64,000 nucleotides of DNA from Planctomycetota bacterium (lineage in GTDB: Bacteria; Planctomycetota; SZUA-567; JAFGGJ01), in contig JAFGGJ010000088.1 of the NCBI GenBank assembly GCA_016930595.1, positions 23,132 to 87,131 of the forward strand, given 5' to 3'. Shown in pieces: positions 36,639 to 47,589 of this stretch; positions within the stretch are counted from its first letter, which is position 1, and each line of letters begins with the position of its first letter. Made by a program: the position numbers and the translations under genes. Below the pieces are notes generated by a model. It did not search any database and was not told where the DNA came from. It was given only the letters and a program-made list of their open reading frames with translations.

Positions 36639-37577
36639 TCAACCCGCGTGCACTATGATTTCGGACATCTTCCGTGCCGCTTCAAGTACGTTCTCCATCA
36701 TCCGGGAACACTTGCTCACGGGGATCCCCACCGCTTCCATCTCGCTGGCGGAAGGACCGCCCGATATGCCTTCGCCGCTGTCCCCGACGCGGCCGGCAAT
36801 GCAGATCCGGTCGCCCAGGTGGACGATCGCCGCCAGCCCACGCCCGTGCTTCTCGGCGGACCCGGGGTCGTGATGCCACGCGACGCCTTCAACGATCTCC
36901 GGCCGCTGGTGCCATCTCTCCAGAAGCATCCCGCCGATGTCGCCGTGGTCCGTCCCCATGAGTGCTCTTTCCGCCTTCAGTCTCGGCATGGACTCCCCCA
37001 GGCTCATGCGCATGATGCCGTCGGCGATGTCCGGCAGGCAGCATTCCAGCAGAAGCCACCCCACGTCGTGCATCAGGCCGGCGGTGTAGGCCTCTTCGGG
37101 ATCCACGGCAAGCCCGGAATAGGAATAGACGGCAAGGAGCCTGGCCGCTCCGGCGACGCCGATGGAATGCCGCCAGAAATCCCGGTAATCGACGTGGTCC
37201 AGCGTCGTGGGGAACGCCGAAACCACCGAAAGCGCCGATACGAGCCGCCTTACTTCCTCCACGCCCAGCATCGCGACGGCCTGCCGGATGTCCCACGTTT
37301 CCTCGTGACCGTCAAAGTATTCCGATGCGTTGACCACGTTCAGGATTCGCGCGGCAATGGACGCGTCCTTGGCCACTATGGCCGCGATCGTGGCGATGCG
37401 CGGGTGGCTGGACTCCAGCATCTGGTCGAGTTCCATGAGCACGCTCGGGGCGGCGGGAAGCGAATCGGTCTCCCTCACTTTCCGCCGGATCTTGCGCCTC
37501 TTTCTCGACTGTTCCTCGGCCGCGCCCAAAACACCGTCCCTTCCGTCGCGCACCCTGCATTCATTATACCGCGCCAC
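36639..37577 (-). CDS. HDOD domain protein
   Basis: LPAAPSVLMELDQMLESSHPRIATIAAIVAKDASIAARILNVVNASEYF...VAMLGVEEVRRLV...AGLMHDVGWLLLE. Confidence 0.92.
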   Translation of the reverse strand: MARYNECRVRDGRDGVLGAAEEQSRKRRKIRRKVRETDSLPAAPSVLMELDQMLESSHPRIATIAAIVAKDASIAARILNVVNASEYFDGHEETWDIRQAVAMLGVEEVRRLVSALSVVSAFPTTLDHVDYRDFWRHSIGVAGAARLLAVYSYSGLAVDPEEAYTAGLMHDVGWLLLECCLPDIADGIMRMSLGESMPRLKAERALMGTDHGDIGGMLLERWHQRPEIVEGVAWHHDPGSAEKHGRGLAAIVHLGDRICIAGRVGDSGEGISGGPSASEMEAVGIPVSKCSRMMENVLEAARKMSEIIVHAG

Positions 37578-37708
37578 GGACCTGTTTCCCGGACGATGCG
37601 GAAGAAGCTTTCATGGGGGTGACTTTACGGACGTATGGCGGTATACTATCCCCCGACAGGGACAGCCGCGTCAGCGTCCCGGGACAGGCTTTTTGGCCGG
37701 GAGGAACC

Positions 37709-39841
37709 ATGCCCACAAAGATCCGGTTGCTCATCCTCGTAACCCTTTTGGCGGCCTGCGGAACGGCTCTCGCCGAAACCCCTCTCATAATCGACACCTT
37801 CGATTCCGGCGACGCCTGGCGCGTTGAACCGGCAAGCGACCCCGTCTCACTGTTTATAACCAGCCGTTTCCGCCTGCAGGGTTCCAAAGCCATGGGGATA
37901 AGACTCTCGCCGGGCGCGGTACGCACCGCAACCATTTCGCGGCAGCTCCACCAGGATTTCTCCGGCGATTCGAAACTCTCCGTCACGGTGCGTTCCCCTC
38001 ACGAAGGCCTCGCCATGGCGCTCATGGTGGACGCCGGGGGCGAAGAACCCACGCGCTACGTTTCACGTCCGGCGTCGCTGGGCACGGGATGGCAGCGGGT
38101 GGATTTCCCGCTCAACGCAGAACTCTACTACATGAACCGCAGCCGCGGCGTGCGCGTAAGACCCGCCAACCTCGACGCCGTCAAATCCGTCGGCTTCGTC
38201 ATCTACAATCCCGCCGGTCTCAAGGCGGAAATGTATCTCGACGCCCTGGCCGTAACCAGGCTGTCGGAAGCCAGGCCCGCCAGGCCGACCGCGGAAAAAC
38301 AGCCGCCCGAAGTCGTGGAAGCCGGCGAGACCGTGGAAGTCGGCGTGCGCCTCGACGCCGCTGCGGGCGACGTGCGGGTCGAAGGAGTGTTCACGTCACC
38401 TTCCGGCAAGGTGCGGCGCGTTGCCGGTTTCACAGCGGCCGACGCGGCCGGCTGGCGGCTCATAAGGTACCTTGCCGGCGAGCCGGGCGATCATTCGTAC
38501 TACGCCGTGGTTAGCAGCGGAGGGGGAGTTGTCACGACTCCCGTCAGAAGGATAACTGCCCGGAAACCCGAACAGCCGGCGGCCGCATCCGAAACAGGAA
38601 TCATCGGCCTGAACGTAGCCTGGGCGGACGATTTCTCCCCGTACCTCAGGAACGTCGCTACCGGCGGCGGCAACACGGTGCGCATCTGGCTGTCGCCCTG
38701 GGGCCTCAATCTCGAAGAATCCCCCGGCGTCTATTCGCCGACCGTCGCAAGGAGGATTGACGGCATAATGTCTGAAGCGGCCCGCCTGCGCGTCGGCGTC
38801 ATCCTGACGGTCTGCACGTCCGGCGAACTCACCGCCGGCGGCTGGGAGAATAACCCCTATAACCGTACCAAAGGCGGCCCGTGCCTGCTGGCCGAGGAAT
38901 TCCTGGCTGACGGCGACGCCATCGCTCTCTTCGAAAAGAAACTGCGCTACTGTATCCGCAGGTGGGGCGCTTATGCCAGCCTGCGCGCTGTCGAACCCGC
39001 CGGTGACCTCGACAGGTTCCCTGCACCCGACAACGCGACAAGGCTCAAGTGGCTCAGAAGGATGTGCGCCGCTATCGAACAGGAAAACGTCTTCGGCTGT
39101 GAGACCATCCTGGGGCTGGAGCAGATCCCGGAAAAGGAACTCGCCGAGGGCATCGGCTCCATCGGGCGGGTGGACCGCGTGGGCGTGCATTTCCTGCCCC
39201 AGGGCGAAGACCCCGTCCCGTTCTTCGTCGGCGCGGCCGGCTTCTCCCGCATCATCGGGAAACCGGTGTTCGTCGAGGAATACGGCGGCGCATGGAAATC
39301 TTCGGGCGATACTGCAGACCCCGACGGCTCCGCCCTTAAAGCCGGCTTGTGGGTCGCCAGCGCCATAACCGGGGAAGTCCCCATGCCCTGGTGGTGGGAC
39401 AGCCATATCATGGGCAGGAAACTCTTCGGCGTCTTCCGCGACGTCGCCATGTTCACCGGGCCGCTCGACGGAAAGACTTACGTCGGCACGCGGGTCGAAA
39501 GCGACCTTGCCGACGGCACCAAAATAGCTGGCCGCGTCTACCCCAACGGGGCCTTCCTGGTCGCCTTCAGGTCGGACGTCCTTACCTGCGGCGAAAACGC
39601 CCGCAAGCCGGTGGCGGGCGCCGTCGCCGTGACCGGCCTGATGCCGGGCAGGTATAAGGTCGATCTGTGGGACGTCGCCGCGGGCAAGACCGCAGGCAAC
39701 AGCGAGGCCACCGTGGGACGGAACAGCCTCGACATCCCCGTGCAGTTCGCAGGCGCCCCGGTCGTGGCCGTAAGGGTCCTTCCGGCGGACCCGGCCCAGG
39801 CAAAGCCAGGGATCGGGGCCGCGGCACCAAAGAAGGACTGA
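37709..39841 (+). CDS. Secreted glycoside hydrolase-like (GH5/clan A-like) protein
   Basis: Signal peptide MPTKIRLLILVTLLAACGTALA; GGGNTVRIWLSPWGLNLEESPGVYSPTVARRIDGIMSEAARLRVGVILTV. Confidence 0.65.
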   Translation: MPTKIRLLILVTLLAACGTALAETPLIIDTFDSGDAWRVEPASDPVSLFITSRFRLQGSKAMGIRLSPGAVRTATISRQLHQDFSGDSKLSVTVRSPHEGLAMALMVDAGGEEPTRYVSRPASLGTGWQRVDFPLNAELYYMNRSRGVRVRPANLDAVKSVGFVIYNPAGLKAEMYLDALAVTRLSEARPARPTAEKQPPEVVEAGETVEVGVRLDAAAGDVRVEGVFTSPSGKVRRVAGFTAADAAGWRLIRYLAGEPGDHSYYAVVSSGGGVVTTPVRRITARKPEQPAAASETGIIGLNVAWADDFSPYLRNVATGGGNTVRIWLSPWGLNLEESPGVYSPTVARRIDGIMSEAARLRVGVILTVCTSGELTAGGWENNPYNRTKGGPCLLAEEFLADGDAIALFEKKLRYCIRRWGAYASLRAVEPAGDLDRFPAPDNATRLKWLRRMCAAIEQENVFGCETILGLEQIPEKELAEGIGSIGRVDRVGVHFLPQGEDPVPFFVGAAGFSRIIGKPVFVEEYGGAWKSSGDTADPDGSALKAGLWVASAITGEVPMPWWWDSHIMGRKLFGVFRDVAMFTGPLDGKTYVGTRVESDLADGTKIAGRVYPNGAFLVAFRSDVLTCGENARKPVAGAVAVTGLMPGRYKVDLWDVAAGKTAGNSEATVGRNSLDIPVQFAGAPVVAVRVLPADPAQAKPGIGAAAPKKD

Positions 39842-39843
39842 CC

Positions 39844-41634
39844 ATGTTCGGGGGGGCCGGGAGAAGCCTGTTCGCCGCTTTCCTGCTGGCCGGGCCGCTC
39901 TGCGCGGCGGAGTCGCTTCCGCGGGGCGCGCCGGTGGCAATCAGGATCACCGCGGCGGAAGTGTCTTCCGAATGCCTCATACCGCAGGTCCTTATGCTGG
40001 AGCAAGGCGTCCCGGCCCCGGAAGGCGTCCGGGCCGGCCTGTTCCTTCGGGTGGCGTGGAACAAGGGACCGGGGGAAATCGAAAAGGTCCTCCGCAACGC
40101 CCCGGCGCAAGCCGTTGCCTGCGGGCTCGTGCTGCCTTCCGAAATCCGCGGAGAAGAAGCTGCCAAAGCCCTCGCTGATTTCAGGGCGGCGGCAAAACGC
40201 TCCCGCCCGTCGATGATGACCGCCGCCGTGCTGTCTGACCCGTTCCAGGTGGAATCGGCCCCCGCCGTCGACCTCGTCCAGCTCAAACCGCCGCAAGGAA
40301 ACCGCCCCCCCGCGGCCGGGACGGACCTGTACGGTTACTACCTGGCGAACACGTGCCACAGAACGCTGATAGCCCAGGGGGCGCTGACGGCGGCAGAGGT
40401 GCTGCGCGGGGCGGGATGGGGGAAAGTGCCGGACAGCAGGGATGCGGAACGCCGGCTGGCTCTCCTCCGCGGGCTGCGGGCCCGTCACGACGCTTTTGCT
40501 TTCGACCGGGAACAGGAAACGCCGCGGACGCTCTTCCTCATCCCGGAAGGTCTTTCGTCCGGGCCGGCCTGGCGGCTGGGACAGGCCGACGGCTGGTTCA
40601 GGGCGGCGATGGACGCGGGACTGGCGCTGCGGGTCCTGCGCGTAAGCGACATATCGCCGAGGGACATCGAGAGATACCGGCTCGTGCTGGTGCCCCTGAC
40701 CGGGGAAATCGGTGAAGAAGCGGCGCGTTCGCTGGCGAAAGCCGCCGCGGCGGGGGGAACCGTGGTGCTCGGCGGAGCGCCTCGAGGCGCCGGCGCCGAC
40801 GTCCTCCTCCAGCTGGCGGGACTGCAGGCTCCGGAACCCGTATGCAGGTACGAGGAAAAAACATCTCCCGCTGGCGCGCTGGGGGCGTTCCGGGAAACGT
40901 CGCTGAAACTGCCGCAGACGGGCTCCGAGGGACTCGGCCGCCTGTGGAGCGGAGTGTCGGCAGGCCAGGCCGAAGTCTTCCTGGGCCGCCCGGAAACTCC
41001 CTGCGTCACCGTCAGGAGTATTTCGCGCGGCTGGACAATCATGATGAACCTGGACATGCTCGAATATGAACGCACCAACCGGGCCGGACTTTCCGGGGCC
41101 AGGCAGGTGCGCGACATGCTCAGGCACTGCGCGTGCAGGGCAAGGGCAGGCCTGCCGCTGGGGATGCGGGACGGATGGCGGGCGTGGTGGATTTCCGGGG
41201 GAGAATGGTACCACCTGGCGCTGGCCGAAGTGCCGCCCACAGCGGGGACGGTCCGCCCCGCCGACGCGATCGTCGGCCCGCTGCAGCATTCAGCGGGAAT
41301 GACCGCCATGGTGCATTCGGCGGGAGCAGGCACGGACGGGGCGGCCGCCGTGGGATGGTTCAGGCGGCGGCTGGAACACCTGAGATGCGAGGCCCACCGG
41401 AGCGACGGCGCGGTGGTATTCGAGGTGGACGCCGGCGGCATCGGACCGGAGATGCATGTCCCTTTGCTGGTCGAGATATCCGGAAGCGACGGACGCGGAG
41501 CATTGCTGCGATTCGTGATCGCAGGGGCGAAGGACAACCGGATCGATCTACCCGAGGAGCTGCGGGCAGGCCCGCTGAGGGTGCTGGTGCAGGAACCGTT
41601 TTCGGGCTTCCGCGCGCTGGCCGAAATCCTGTAG
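39844..41634 (+). CDS. Secreted hypothetical protein, amidotransferase/trimerisation-like region
   Basis: Signal peptide; YRLVLVPLTGEIGEEAARSLAKAAAAGGTVVLGGAPRG resembles the GH42 trimerisation fold. Confidence 0.5.
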   Translation: MFGGAGRSLFAAFLLAGPLCAAESLPRGAPVAIRITAAEVSSECLIPQVLMLEQGVPAPEGVRAGLFLRVAWNKGPGEIEKVLRNAPAQAVACGLVLPSEIRGEEAAKALADFRAAAKRSRPSMMTAAVLSDPFQVESAPAVDLVQLKPPQGNRPPAAGTDLYGYYLANTCHRTLIAQGALTAAEVLRGAGWGKVPDSRDAERRLALLRGLRARHDAFAFDREQETPRTLFLIPEGLSSGPAWRLGQADGWFRAAMDAGLALRVLRVSDISPRDIERYRLVLVPLTGEIGEEAARSLAKAAAAGGTVVLGGAPRGAGADVLLQLAGLQAPEPVCRYEEKTSPAGALGAFRETSLKLPQTGSEGLGRLWSGVSAGQAEVFLGRPETPCVTVRSISRGWTIMMNLDMLEYERTNRAGLSGARQVRDMLRHCACRARAGLPLGMRDGWRAWWISGGEWYHLALAEVPPTAGTVRPADAIVGPLQHSAGMTAMVHSAGAGTDGAAAVGWFRRRLEHLRCEAHRSDGAVVFEVDAGGIGPEMHVPLLVEISGSDGRGALLRFVIAGAKDNRIDLPEELRAGPLRVLVQEPFSGFRALAEIL

Positions 41635-41661
41635 GAACAACCGCGCGGCAACGCCGGGAAC

Positions 41662-42576
41662 TCAGCACAGAGAGCAGTCGGCGACGGGAACGGTGGCAAC
41701 GGAAAGAACCCTGTCCGCACAGCCGTAGTAGACGAGGTAAATGCCGTCTTTTTCGACGGTCCCGCAGCTGTAGACGACGTTGGGATAGTAGCCGGTTTTC
41801 TCGTAGTCGGTCTCGACGGTGAGGACGGGTTCTTCCTGGACCCTGATGATCCTGGAAGGATCTTCGAGGTCAAGCCACATGACGCCGAGGGAATAGGTAC
41901 CGTCGAGCGTATCGCTCTTGCCGTGCCAGAAGAGGAGCCAGGCATCGTCCTGCCTGATGGGGGTGGCGCCAATGCCGAGTTTCCTGCCGAACCACGACTG
42001 CCTGCGGATTTCGAACAGGAGCTTCGTGTCATACCAGTTGATGAAATCGTCGGTGTAGGAAATCCACATGTTGGGCTGGTAACGCAGCAGAAAACAATAC
42101 CGGCCGCCGAAAAGAGCGGGGAACATGCCGGCGGTGCGCATTTCATGCCAGGGCTGAATGACACGGACTTTTTCGAAGCACCGCAGGTCGCAGCTCCTAT
42201 AGAGAATGACCCTGTCCCCCCACCTGCTGACACCGGCGGTGGTGACGTAGAAGGTGCCGTCTACACATGCGATGCGGGGATCCTGTATGCCATGCTCGCC
42301 GAATTCGCCGTTGGGCTCGGGGCCGATGACGGGGTAAGTAAGGCGTTCGTCGATGGAAAAACCGTCGGAGGAAACCGCAAGGCCGAGACTGGTGACGGGC
42401 CATTCTTTGGTCAGGGGGACACGTTTTTCATAGCCTTCGGCGCGGTAGAGGATGTGAATCCTGCCGTCGTGCATGACCGCTCCGGCATTGGAGACATTCT
42501 GTGCTTCAAAAGCGTTGGAGGGAACGGGACGGAGGATGGGATTGTGTGGATAACGATCGAGAATAACCGGGGGCAT
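41662..42576 (-). CDS. Glycoside phosphorylase GH130 family
   Basis: HNPILRPVPSNAFEAQNVSNAGAVMHDGRIHILYRAEGYE...; TAGMFPALFGGRYCFLLRYQPNMWISYTDDFINW. Confidence 0.88.
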   Translation of the reverse strand: MPPVILDRYPHNPILRPVPSNAFEAQNVSNAGAVMHDGRIHILYRAEGYEKRVPLTKEWPVTSLGLAVSSDGFSIDERLTYPVIGPEPNGEFGEHGIQDPRIACVDGTFYVTTAGVSRWGDRVILYRSCDLRCFEKVRVIQPWHEMRTAGMFPALFGGRYCFLLRYQPNMWISYTDDFINWYDTKLLFEIRRQSWFGRKLGIGATPIRQDDAWLLFWHGKSDTLDGTYSLGVMWLDLEDPSRIIRVQEEPVLTVETDYEKTGYYPNVVYSCGTVEKDGIYLVYYGCADRVLSVATVPVADCSLC

Positions 42577-42761
42577 GGGAGGGCCTTTCTGGTAAGAAGA
42601 CTCCTGCCATTATACAGACGATACCCGCGGCGAACGATGCAATAAGGGAAGGGAAAGAGGCTTTCTTTTGGCGTTGCATAGAAGACAGTGGTCTATACAC
42701 TGTCACCTGGGACAGCGGATAGAGAAAAACGCCGCCGCTAACGTCCGGGAAGGAAGAAGCC

Positions 42762-45428
42762 ATGAAACCGTCCACGATAGCAATCACGGCCGTAACCATC
42801 GTGGCAGCCGTGGTGCTGTATGTACTGTTCACACGGGAGCCGGACGGGCGGGACGTCCAGCAACAGCCGCCGGCGGCGGGCGGGACGGAAACGGTCGTTC
42901 CCGGAGAAGCCCCGGCGCCCGTGGAAACTGCGGCGCCCGGCGAATCTCCGGAACCGCTTCAGCCGGCGCCCTCAAAGACCCCGGCCGGCAGCATAGACGC
43001 TGCCCGCGAGGCCTACGACGGAGGATGGCTGGGCGAAAGGACAAGGAGCCTGGCGCAGCTGAAGGAGCGTTACGGCCCGTGGATGGAATACCAGGCGATC
43101 ATCTGGGCGACTCCGCCGGGAGGGGACCAGGGGACGGCCTACCTGTCCCGGTACCCGGAACTCGGCCTGAACTGCGGGATGGCCTACCGCGGCGGCTCGC
43201 CGAAACCCTTCTATGACGCGGGGCTCAACGCGTACCACGAGAACGTATTCCGGTCGCCGTATTTCTTTCTGAAGAGTCGCTCGAAAAGACCGGAAGGGGA
43301 ATACCGGGCGTGGAGCGAAATCCACGACGAATACATGGCCGCCCGGGACAGGAAGGACCTCCTGGAGCGGAAACCGTCGCTAAACGATCCGGAGATGTGG
43401 AAGCTGCAGGAGGATTTCATCCGGAATGAGTCGGTAGGGCCGTTCGCCGGCATGGCGCGCAAACCTGTGGCGGTGAACCTGCGCGACGAGCCGTCGGTGA
43501 CGACGAGTGCGAACCCGTTCGACTATGACTTTTCGCCGGTTGGGCTGGATGCTTTCCGCGAGTGGCTTAAGGATAAGTACGGGACGGTGGAGGCGCTGAA
43601 CTCCGAGTGGGAAACCGATTTCGCCGGGTGGGCGGACGTGACGCCGTTCACGACGGAGGAGATCCGCGCCAGAGAATACAGGCGGGTGGATTCCGCCGGG
43701 ACGATGAAGCTGGCGCCGTGGGCGGACCACCGGGAATTCAACGACGTGACGTTCGCCGTGGTGACGGAAAAGTTCGTGAAGTACACGCAGGGGATCATCC
43801 CCGGTGCATACGTGGGCCTGGAAGGGCTGCAGATGCCCCACGCGTTCGGGGGGTACGATTACTGGAAGCTCATCCGCGCGATGAACTGGGCGGAGCCGTA
43901 CGACATACGGTGCAGCCGGGAGATAACAAGGTCGTTCAACCCGCACATACCCGTGGTGGCCACGGGCTTCGAGACCGACGGGGACAAGCTGGCCACAAAG
44001 CTGTGGTACCTGGCGCTGATGGGCGACAGGGGAATAATCATCTGGCCGTACGACGGCAACATGAACGACCGGGTGATCAATACGAAGAGTCCCGGGTACG
44101 AGATCACGGCCATAGGAAGCGAAGTGGGCAGGGCGCTCAGGAGCCTGCGGAGCGGAGCGGCGGACCTTGTCGCCACGGCCGACCAGCAGGTGTCGCCGAT
44201 AGCGATCTACTATTCGCAGGCGTCGATACGCGCCGACTGGATGCTGGAAACCCGGGAAGACGGCTCCACGTGGCTGAAGAGGTATTCAAGCTACGAAAGT
44301 AAGCATAACCAGAAGGCGCGGGCGCGTGAAGCCCTCGGAAAACTGCTGGAGGACGTCGGGTACCAGTACAACTACGTCTCGTACGAGCAGGTGGCCCGAG
44401 GGGAACTCGTGAACGCAGGCTACAAGCTCCTGCTGGCCCCTCGGCTGCATGCCCTGTCGTCGAAAGAGGCGGGCGAGGTGCGGCGGTTCGTGGAAAACGG
44501 CGGGACCCTCATCACGGATATCTACCCCGGGATAATGAACGAGAACTGCACGAGCGCCGACACCGGGCTGCGCGGCGTACTGGGACTGCCGGCGGCCGGA
44601 AAGCTGCTATGGAAAAACAGGCCCGAAAGCGTGGACCTGCCCCTGGGCGACGCCGGAACCGTAAAGCTGAACACGTTCCGGGAGCCGGGCGCGGCCTACA
44701 AGGAAACTTCCTTCGGTAAAGGCAAAGCCATAGTGACGGGGGCGGATCTCTTCTACGCGTATGAAAGCGAACGGCTGACGGCCTCCGGGGGGAAGATCCG
44801 CGAGTACATGACTGCGGTCATAAGGCAGGCGGGCATACCCGACCACGGTATAAGCGTCGAGCAGGACGGGCAGGGGCGCCCGGCGGCGGTGGAGACCCAT
44901 TTCTACCGCGGGGTGAACTGCGACATCGTTGGGCTGAACCGGAACCCGGTGTACCTGATAACGGAGGAACTGAAAGACCTTGCGGACAAGACGGGCGTAG
45001 CCGGCCCCGTGCGGGTGACGGTGAAACTGCCTTACGCGGCTTACATCTACGACGCCGGCCGCAAGGGCCTGCTGGGCAGGGGAACGTCGGCGGAAGTCGA
45101 GATACGGCCCGAACTCCCGGCGGTCCTGGCCCTGCTGCCATACGAAGTGACGGGAATCGACGCCAGGCTAGCTCCCGTGCAGGGCGGCATTCACGTCACG
45201 GGCGTCATAAAGACGGCCGAACCCGTGGAAAAATGGGCTCTACACGCGTTGACGCTGTCGGTCATGCAGGGAGGCAAGGAACTGCCGCTGGGGGCGCTGT
45301 TCGCGGAAAACGGCTCTTTCGATGGGACCGTGACGGTGCCGCTGGGGATAACCAGGGGACGGAAGGACTTCGTGCTTCGCGATGCTGCAAGCATGAAGGA
45401 ACTATGCTCAACAGGGGAATTGCGGTAG
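42762..45428 (+). CDS. Membrane-anchored beta-galactosidase-like (GH42-like) protein
   Basis: N-terminal TM helix + Pro/Ala linker; SPVGLDAFREWLKDKYGTVEALNSEWETDFAGW; GRGELVNAGYKLLLAPRLHALSSKEAGEVRRFVENGGTLITDIYPG-type trimerisation region. Confidence 0.75.
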   Translation: MKPSTIAITAVTIVAAVVLYVLFTREPDGRDVQQQPPAAGGTETVVPGEAPAPVETAAPGESPEPLQPAPSKTPAGSIDAAREAYDGGWLGERTRSLAQLKERYGPWMEYQAIIWATPPGGDQGTAYLSRYPELGLNCGMAYRGGSPKPFYDAGLNAYHENVFRSPYFFLKSRSKRPEGEYRAWSEIHDEYMAARDRKDLLERKPSLNDPEMWKLQEDFIRNESVGPFAGMARKPVAVNLRDEPSVTTSANPFDYDFSPVGLDAFREWLKDKYGTVEALNSEWETDFAGWADVTPFTTEEIRAREYRRVDSAGTMKLAPWADHREFNDVTFAVVTEKFVKYTQGIIPGAYVGLEGLQMPHAFGGYDYWKLIRAMNWAEPYDIRCSREITRSFNPHIPVVATGFETDGDKLATKLWYLALMGDRGIIIWPYDGNMNDRVINTKSPGYEITAIGSEVGRALRSLRSGAADLVATADQQVSPIAIYYSQASIRADWMLETREDGSTWLKRYSSYESKHNQKARAREALGKLLEDVGYQYNYVSYEQVARGELVNAGYKLLLAPRLHALSSKEAGEVRRFVENGGTLITDIYPGIMNENCTSADTGLRGVLGLPAAGKLLWKNRPESVDLPLGDAGTVKLNTFREPGAAYKETSFGKGKAIVTGADLFYAYESERLTASGGKIREYMTAVIRQAGIPDHGISVEQDGQGRPAAVETHFYRGVNCDIVGLNRNPVYLITEELKDLADKTGVAGPVRVTVKLPYAAYIYDAGRKGLLGRGTSAEVEIRPELPAVLALLPYEVTGIDARLAPVQGGIHVTGVIKTAEPVEKWALHALTLSVMQGGKELPLGALFAENGSFDGTVTVPLGITRGRKDFVLRDAASMKELCSTGELR

Positions 45429-45444
45429 AAAGGAGCAGCGGGAA

Positions 45445-46473
45445 ATGGCAAAGAAAATATTCACGGGCAAGAGGCTGCTTTTTGCGGCGAAAAGCCGCGT
45501 GGAGGTGGCGGACTGGGACGTGTTCGAGCCGCAGAAGGGCGAAGTGCTGTTCGAAACCCTTGTAAGCCTGGTGTCGCCCGGCACGGAGCTGTCGCACCTG
45601 CACGACACTCACACCAAGCCGACGCAGTACCCCACGAATTCGGGTTACCTGTCAGCCGGAAGGATAGTGAAGATCGGCACAGGGGTGGAAAAATGGAAAC
45701 CCGGGGACGTGGTGCTGTCAGGGCTGGGGCACGTGAGTCACGCGGTGTTTCCAGAGAGCCACCCGTTCGTAAAGGTGCCCCACGGAATGGAATTGCGGGA
45801 CGCCGTATGGGTGAAGATAGCGACGATACCGCTGTGGGGCGTGCAGAAGGCGGCGGTGCGGCTGGGTTCCACGGTGGCGGTCTTCGGCCTGGGGGCCATA
45901 GGACAGATGGCGGCGCAGCTGGCGAAAATAGCCGGCGGCCTGCCGGTAATAGGTGTGGACCTCTGCCAGAACCGGCTGGACCTCGCGGCGTCGCTGGGGA
46001 TAACGGCCGTGAACGGCAAGACCGACGTCGCGGCGGCGGTGAAGGAGGCGACGGACGGGTACGGGCTGGACTGCATAATAGAGGCGACGGGGACGCCGCA
46101 CGTGGCGCATTCGCTGTTCGAGCACTGCGCGCACGGCGCGACGATATCCATACTGGGGGGCGTGCACAAGCCTGTGCCGCTGGACCTCTATACGCACTTC
46201 CAGAAAAAGTGCCTGACGATGGTGGGCGCACACACGTCGGGGACGCCGAACGAGGCGGACTCGTTCTACCCGTACAGCCACGAGCATAACATCCGGTTCC
46301 TGATGAAGGCGATACAGACGGGTCTTTTCAACGTGAGGGCGTACACGTCGAAGTTCGTGTCGTACGAGGAAGGCCCGGCGATGTTCAAGGCGCTCTCAGA
46401 CCCGGAAAGCGGCGTGCTGGACGTGGTGTTCGACTGGAGCGAGGTGGCGCAGAGCTCAAATCTCCTGAAATAG
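45445..46473 (+). CDS. Zinc-type alcohol/threonine dehydrogenase family oxidoreductase
   Basis: VSLVSPGTELSHLHDTH; VAVFGLGAIGQMAAQLAKIAGGLPVIGVDL. Confidence 0.9.
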   Translation: MAKKIFTGKRLLFAAKSRVEVADWDVFEPQKGEVLFETLVSLVSPGTELSHLHDTHTKPTQYPTNSGYLSAGRIVKIGTGVEKWKPGDVVLSGLGHVSHAVFPESHPFVKVPHGMELRDAVWVKIATIPLWGVQKAAVRLGSTVAVFGLGAIGQMAAQLAKIAGGLPVIGVDLCQNRLDLAASLGITAVNGKTDVAAAVKEATDGYGLDCIIEATGTPHVAHSLFEHCAHGATISILGGVHKPVPLDLYTHFQKKCLTMVGAHTSGTPNEADSFYPYSHEHNIRFLMKAIQTGLFNVRAYTSKFVSYEEGPAMFKALSDPESGVLDVVFDWSEVAQSSNLLK

Positions 46474-46529
46474 ACCGCGGCCGCACGATCGGGGGCACGC
46501 GGTGGCGGATCCGGTACTGCCGGGGCGGC

Positions 46530-47378
46530 TCAGAGTTCGCCGGCAGCGCTTTCGACGTCGGGCTTGTCCCCGGCGGCGTAGCGCTTGTAGGAAACGGCAA
46601 AGGGATCCTTGCTGCAGTCGACCTTGCAGGCAACCCAGCCCTTTCCGGTCTTTTCCCTGTAGAGAAGGACGTAGACGCCGGGTTCGACGATCATGATTTC
46701 GGGCATGGTGCCCTTGGCGAGATAACCGATGCCGGTAAGCGTCATGGGGAAGGCCTTGTTCTTGCCGATGCGCTGGACAAGGACGACTTCATCCCAGGCC
46801 CTTGGAGAACGGACCACGTAGAACATCTCGTTATAGTCGGGGTCGCCCCATTCGACTTCCCTGATGCGGTCGATTATAAGGTCGGCGGGGAGGGTGAGTT
46901 TCCGGAGGGGAAGCACGGTGAAGCTCACCGTGTTGGACTCCATCTCACGGTACCGGATGGACATTTCGTATGTGCCCGGCCTGCGGATGAGATAATGCCG
47001 GCCGATATTGATGCTGACCTGCACCTGGCCGTTGCCTTCGACGCGGAGGTTTTCAACTTCCGTGGGAACAAAGGGGGCGGCCAGTCCCGCGACCCGGGGG
47101 ATTTCCAGGCCGTCGCCTCCTTCGGGGTCCATCCACCTGATGGCCGCGCTGGCGGCCATGCCCGGGGCCGCTTCGGGATGAATAACGGGCTTGGGCACAA
47201 GAACGGCCACGTTGGACGAGTTGGCGATGGTAAGAGTCGCGACAAGGCCTTCGACGGGGACCTGCGTGCCACGGATGTAATTCTCACGGGGCAGCGACAG
47301 GGTAAGGGAGAGATCCTGTGCGGCGGCCGTCGCGGCCGCGAGGCACATGAAAGAAGCGAGAAGCATATTCCGTTTCAT
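46530..47378 (-). CDS. Secreted hypothetical protein
   Basis: Signal peptide MKRNMLLASFMCLAAATAAAQ; beta-rich, no recognised domain. Confidence 0.6.
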   Translation of the reverse strand: MKRNMLLASFMCLAAATAAAQDLSLTLSLPRENYIRGTQVPVEGLVATLTIANSSNVAVLVPKPVIHPEAAPGMAASAAIRWMDPEGGDGLEIPRVAGLAAPFVPTEVENLRVEGNGQVQVSINIGRHYLIRRPGTYEMSIRYREMESNTVSFTVLPLRKLTLPADLIIDRIREVEWGDPDYNEMFYVVRSPRAWDEVVLVQRIGKNKAFPMTLTGIGYLAKGTMPEIMIVEPGVYVLLYREKTGKGWVACKVDCSKDPFAVSYKRYAAGDKPDVESAAGEL

Positions 47379-47589
47379 TTTCCGGCACCCCTTTCAATCC
47401 CGCAATTATAGCACGGGCAAGCAGATAGCAAAGATATTTTAAGCCTGGGGCGCCGGGACGGTGGACCGCCGCCGGAAGGGCGGCGAAGAAGCCGGGGCCG
47501 CAGTCGCATTGACCGGAAAGCGGTTTTCCGTTAGAATAGAGGGATGCAGCCGGAACAGAGGGCTGCCGGCAAGGAGGCACAAGCGCCTG

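Noticed and set aside
38396-39940. 514-aa minus-strand ORF
   Set aside because: Antisense to the secreted hydrolase-like gene; no recognisable domain.
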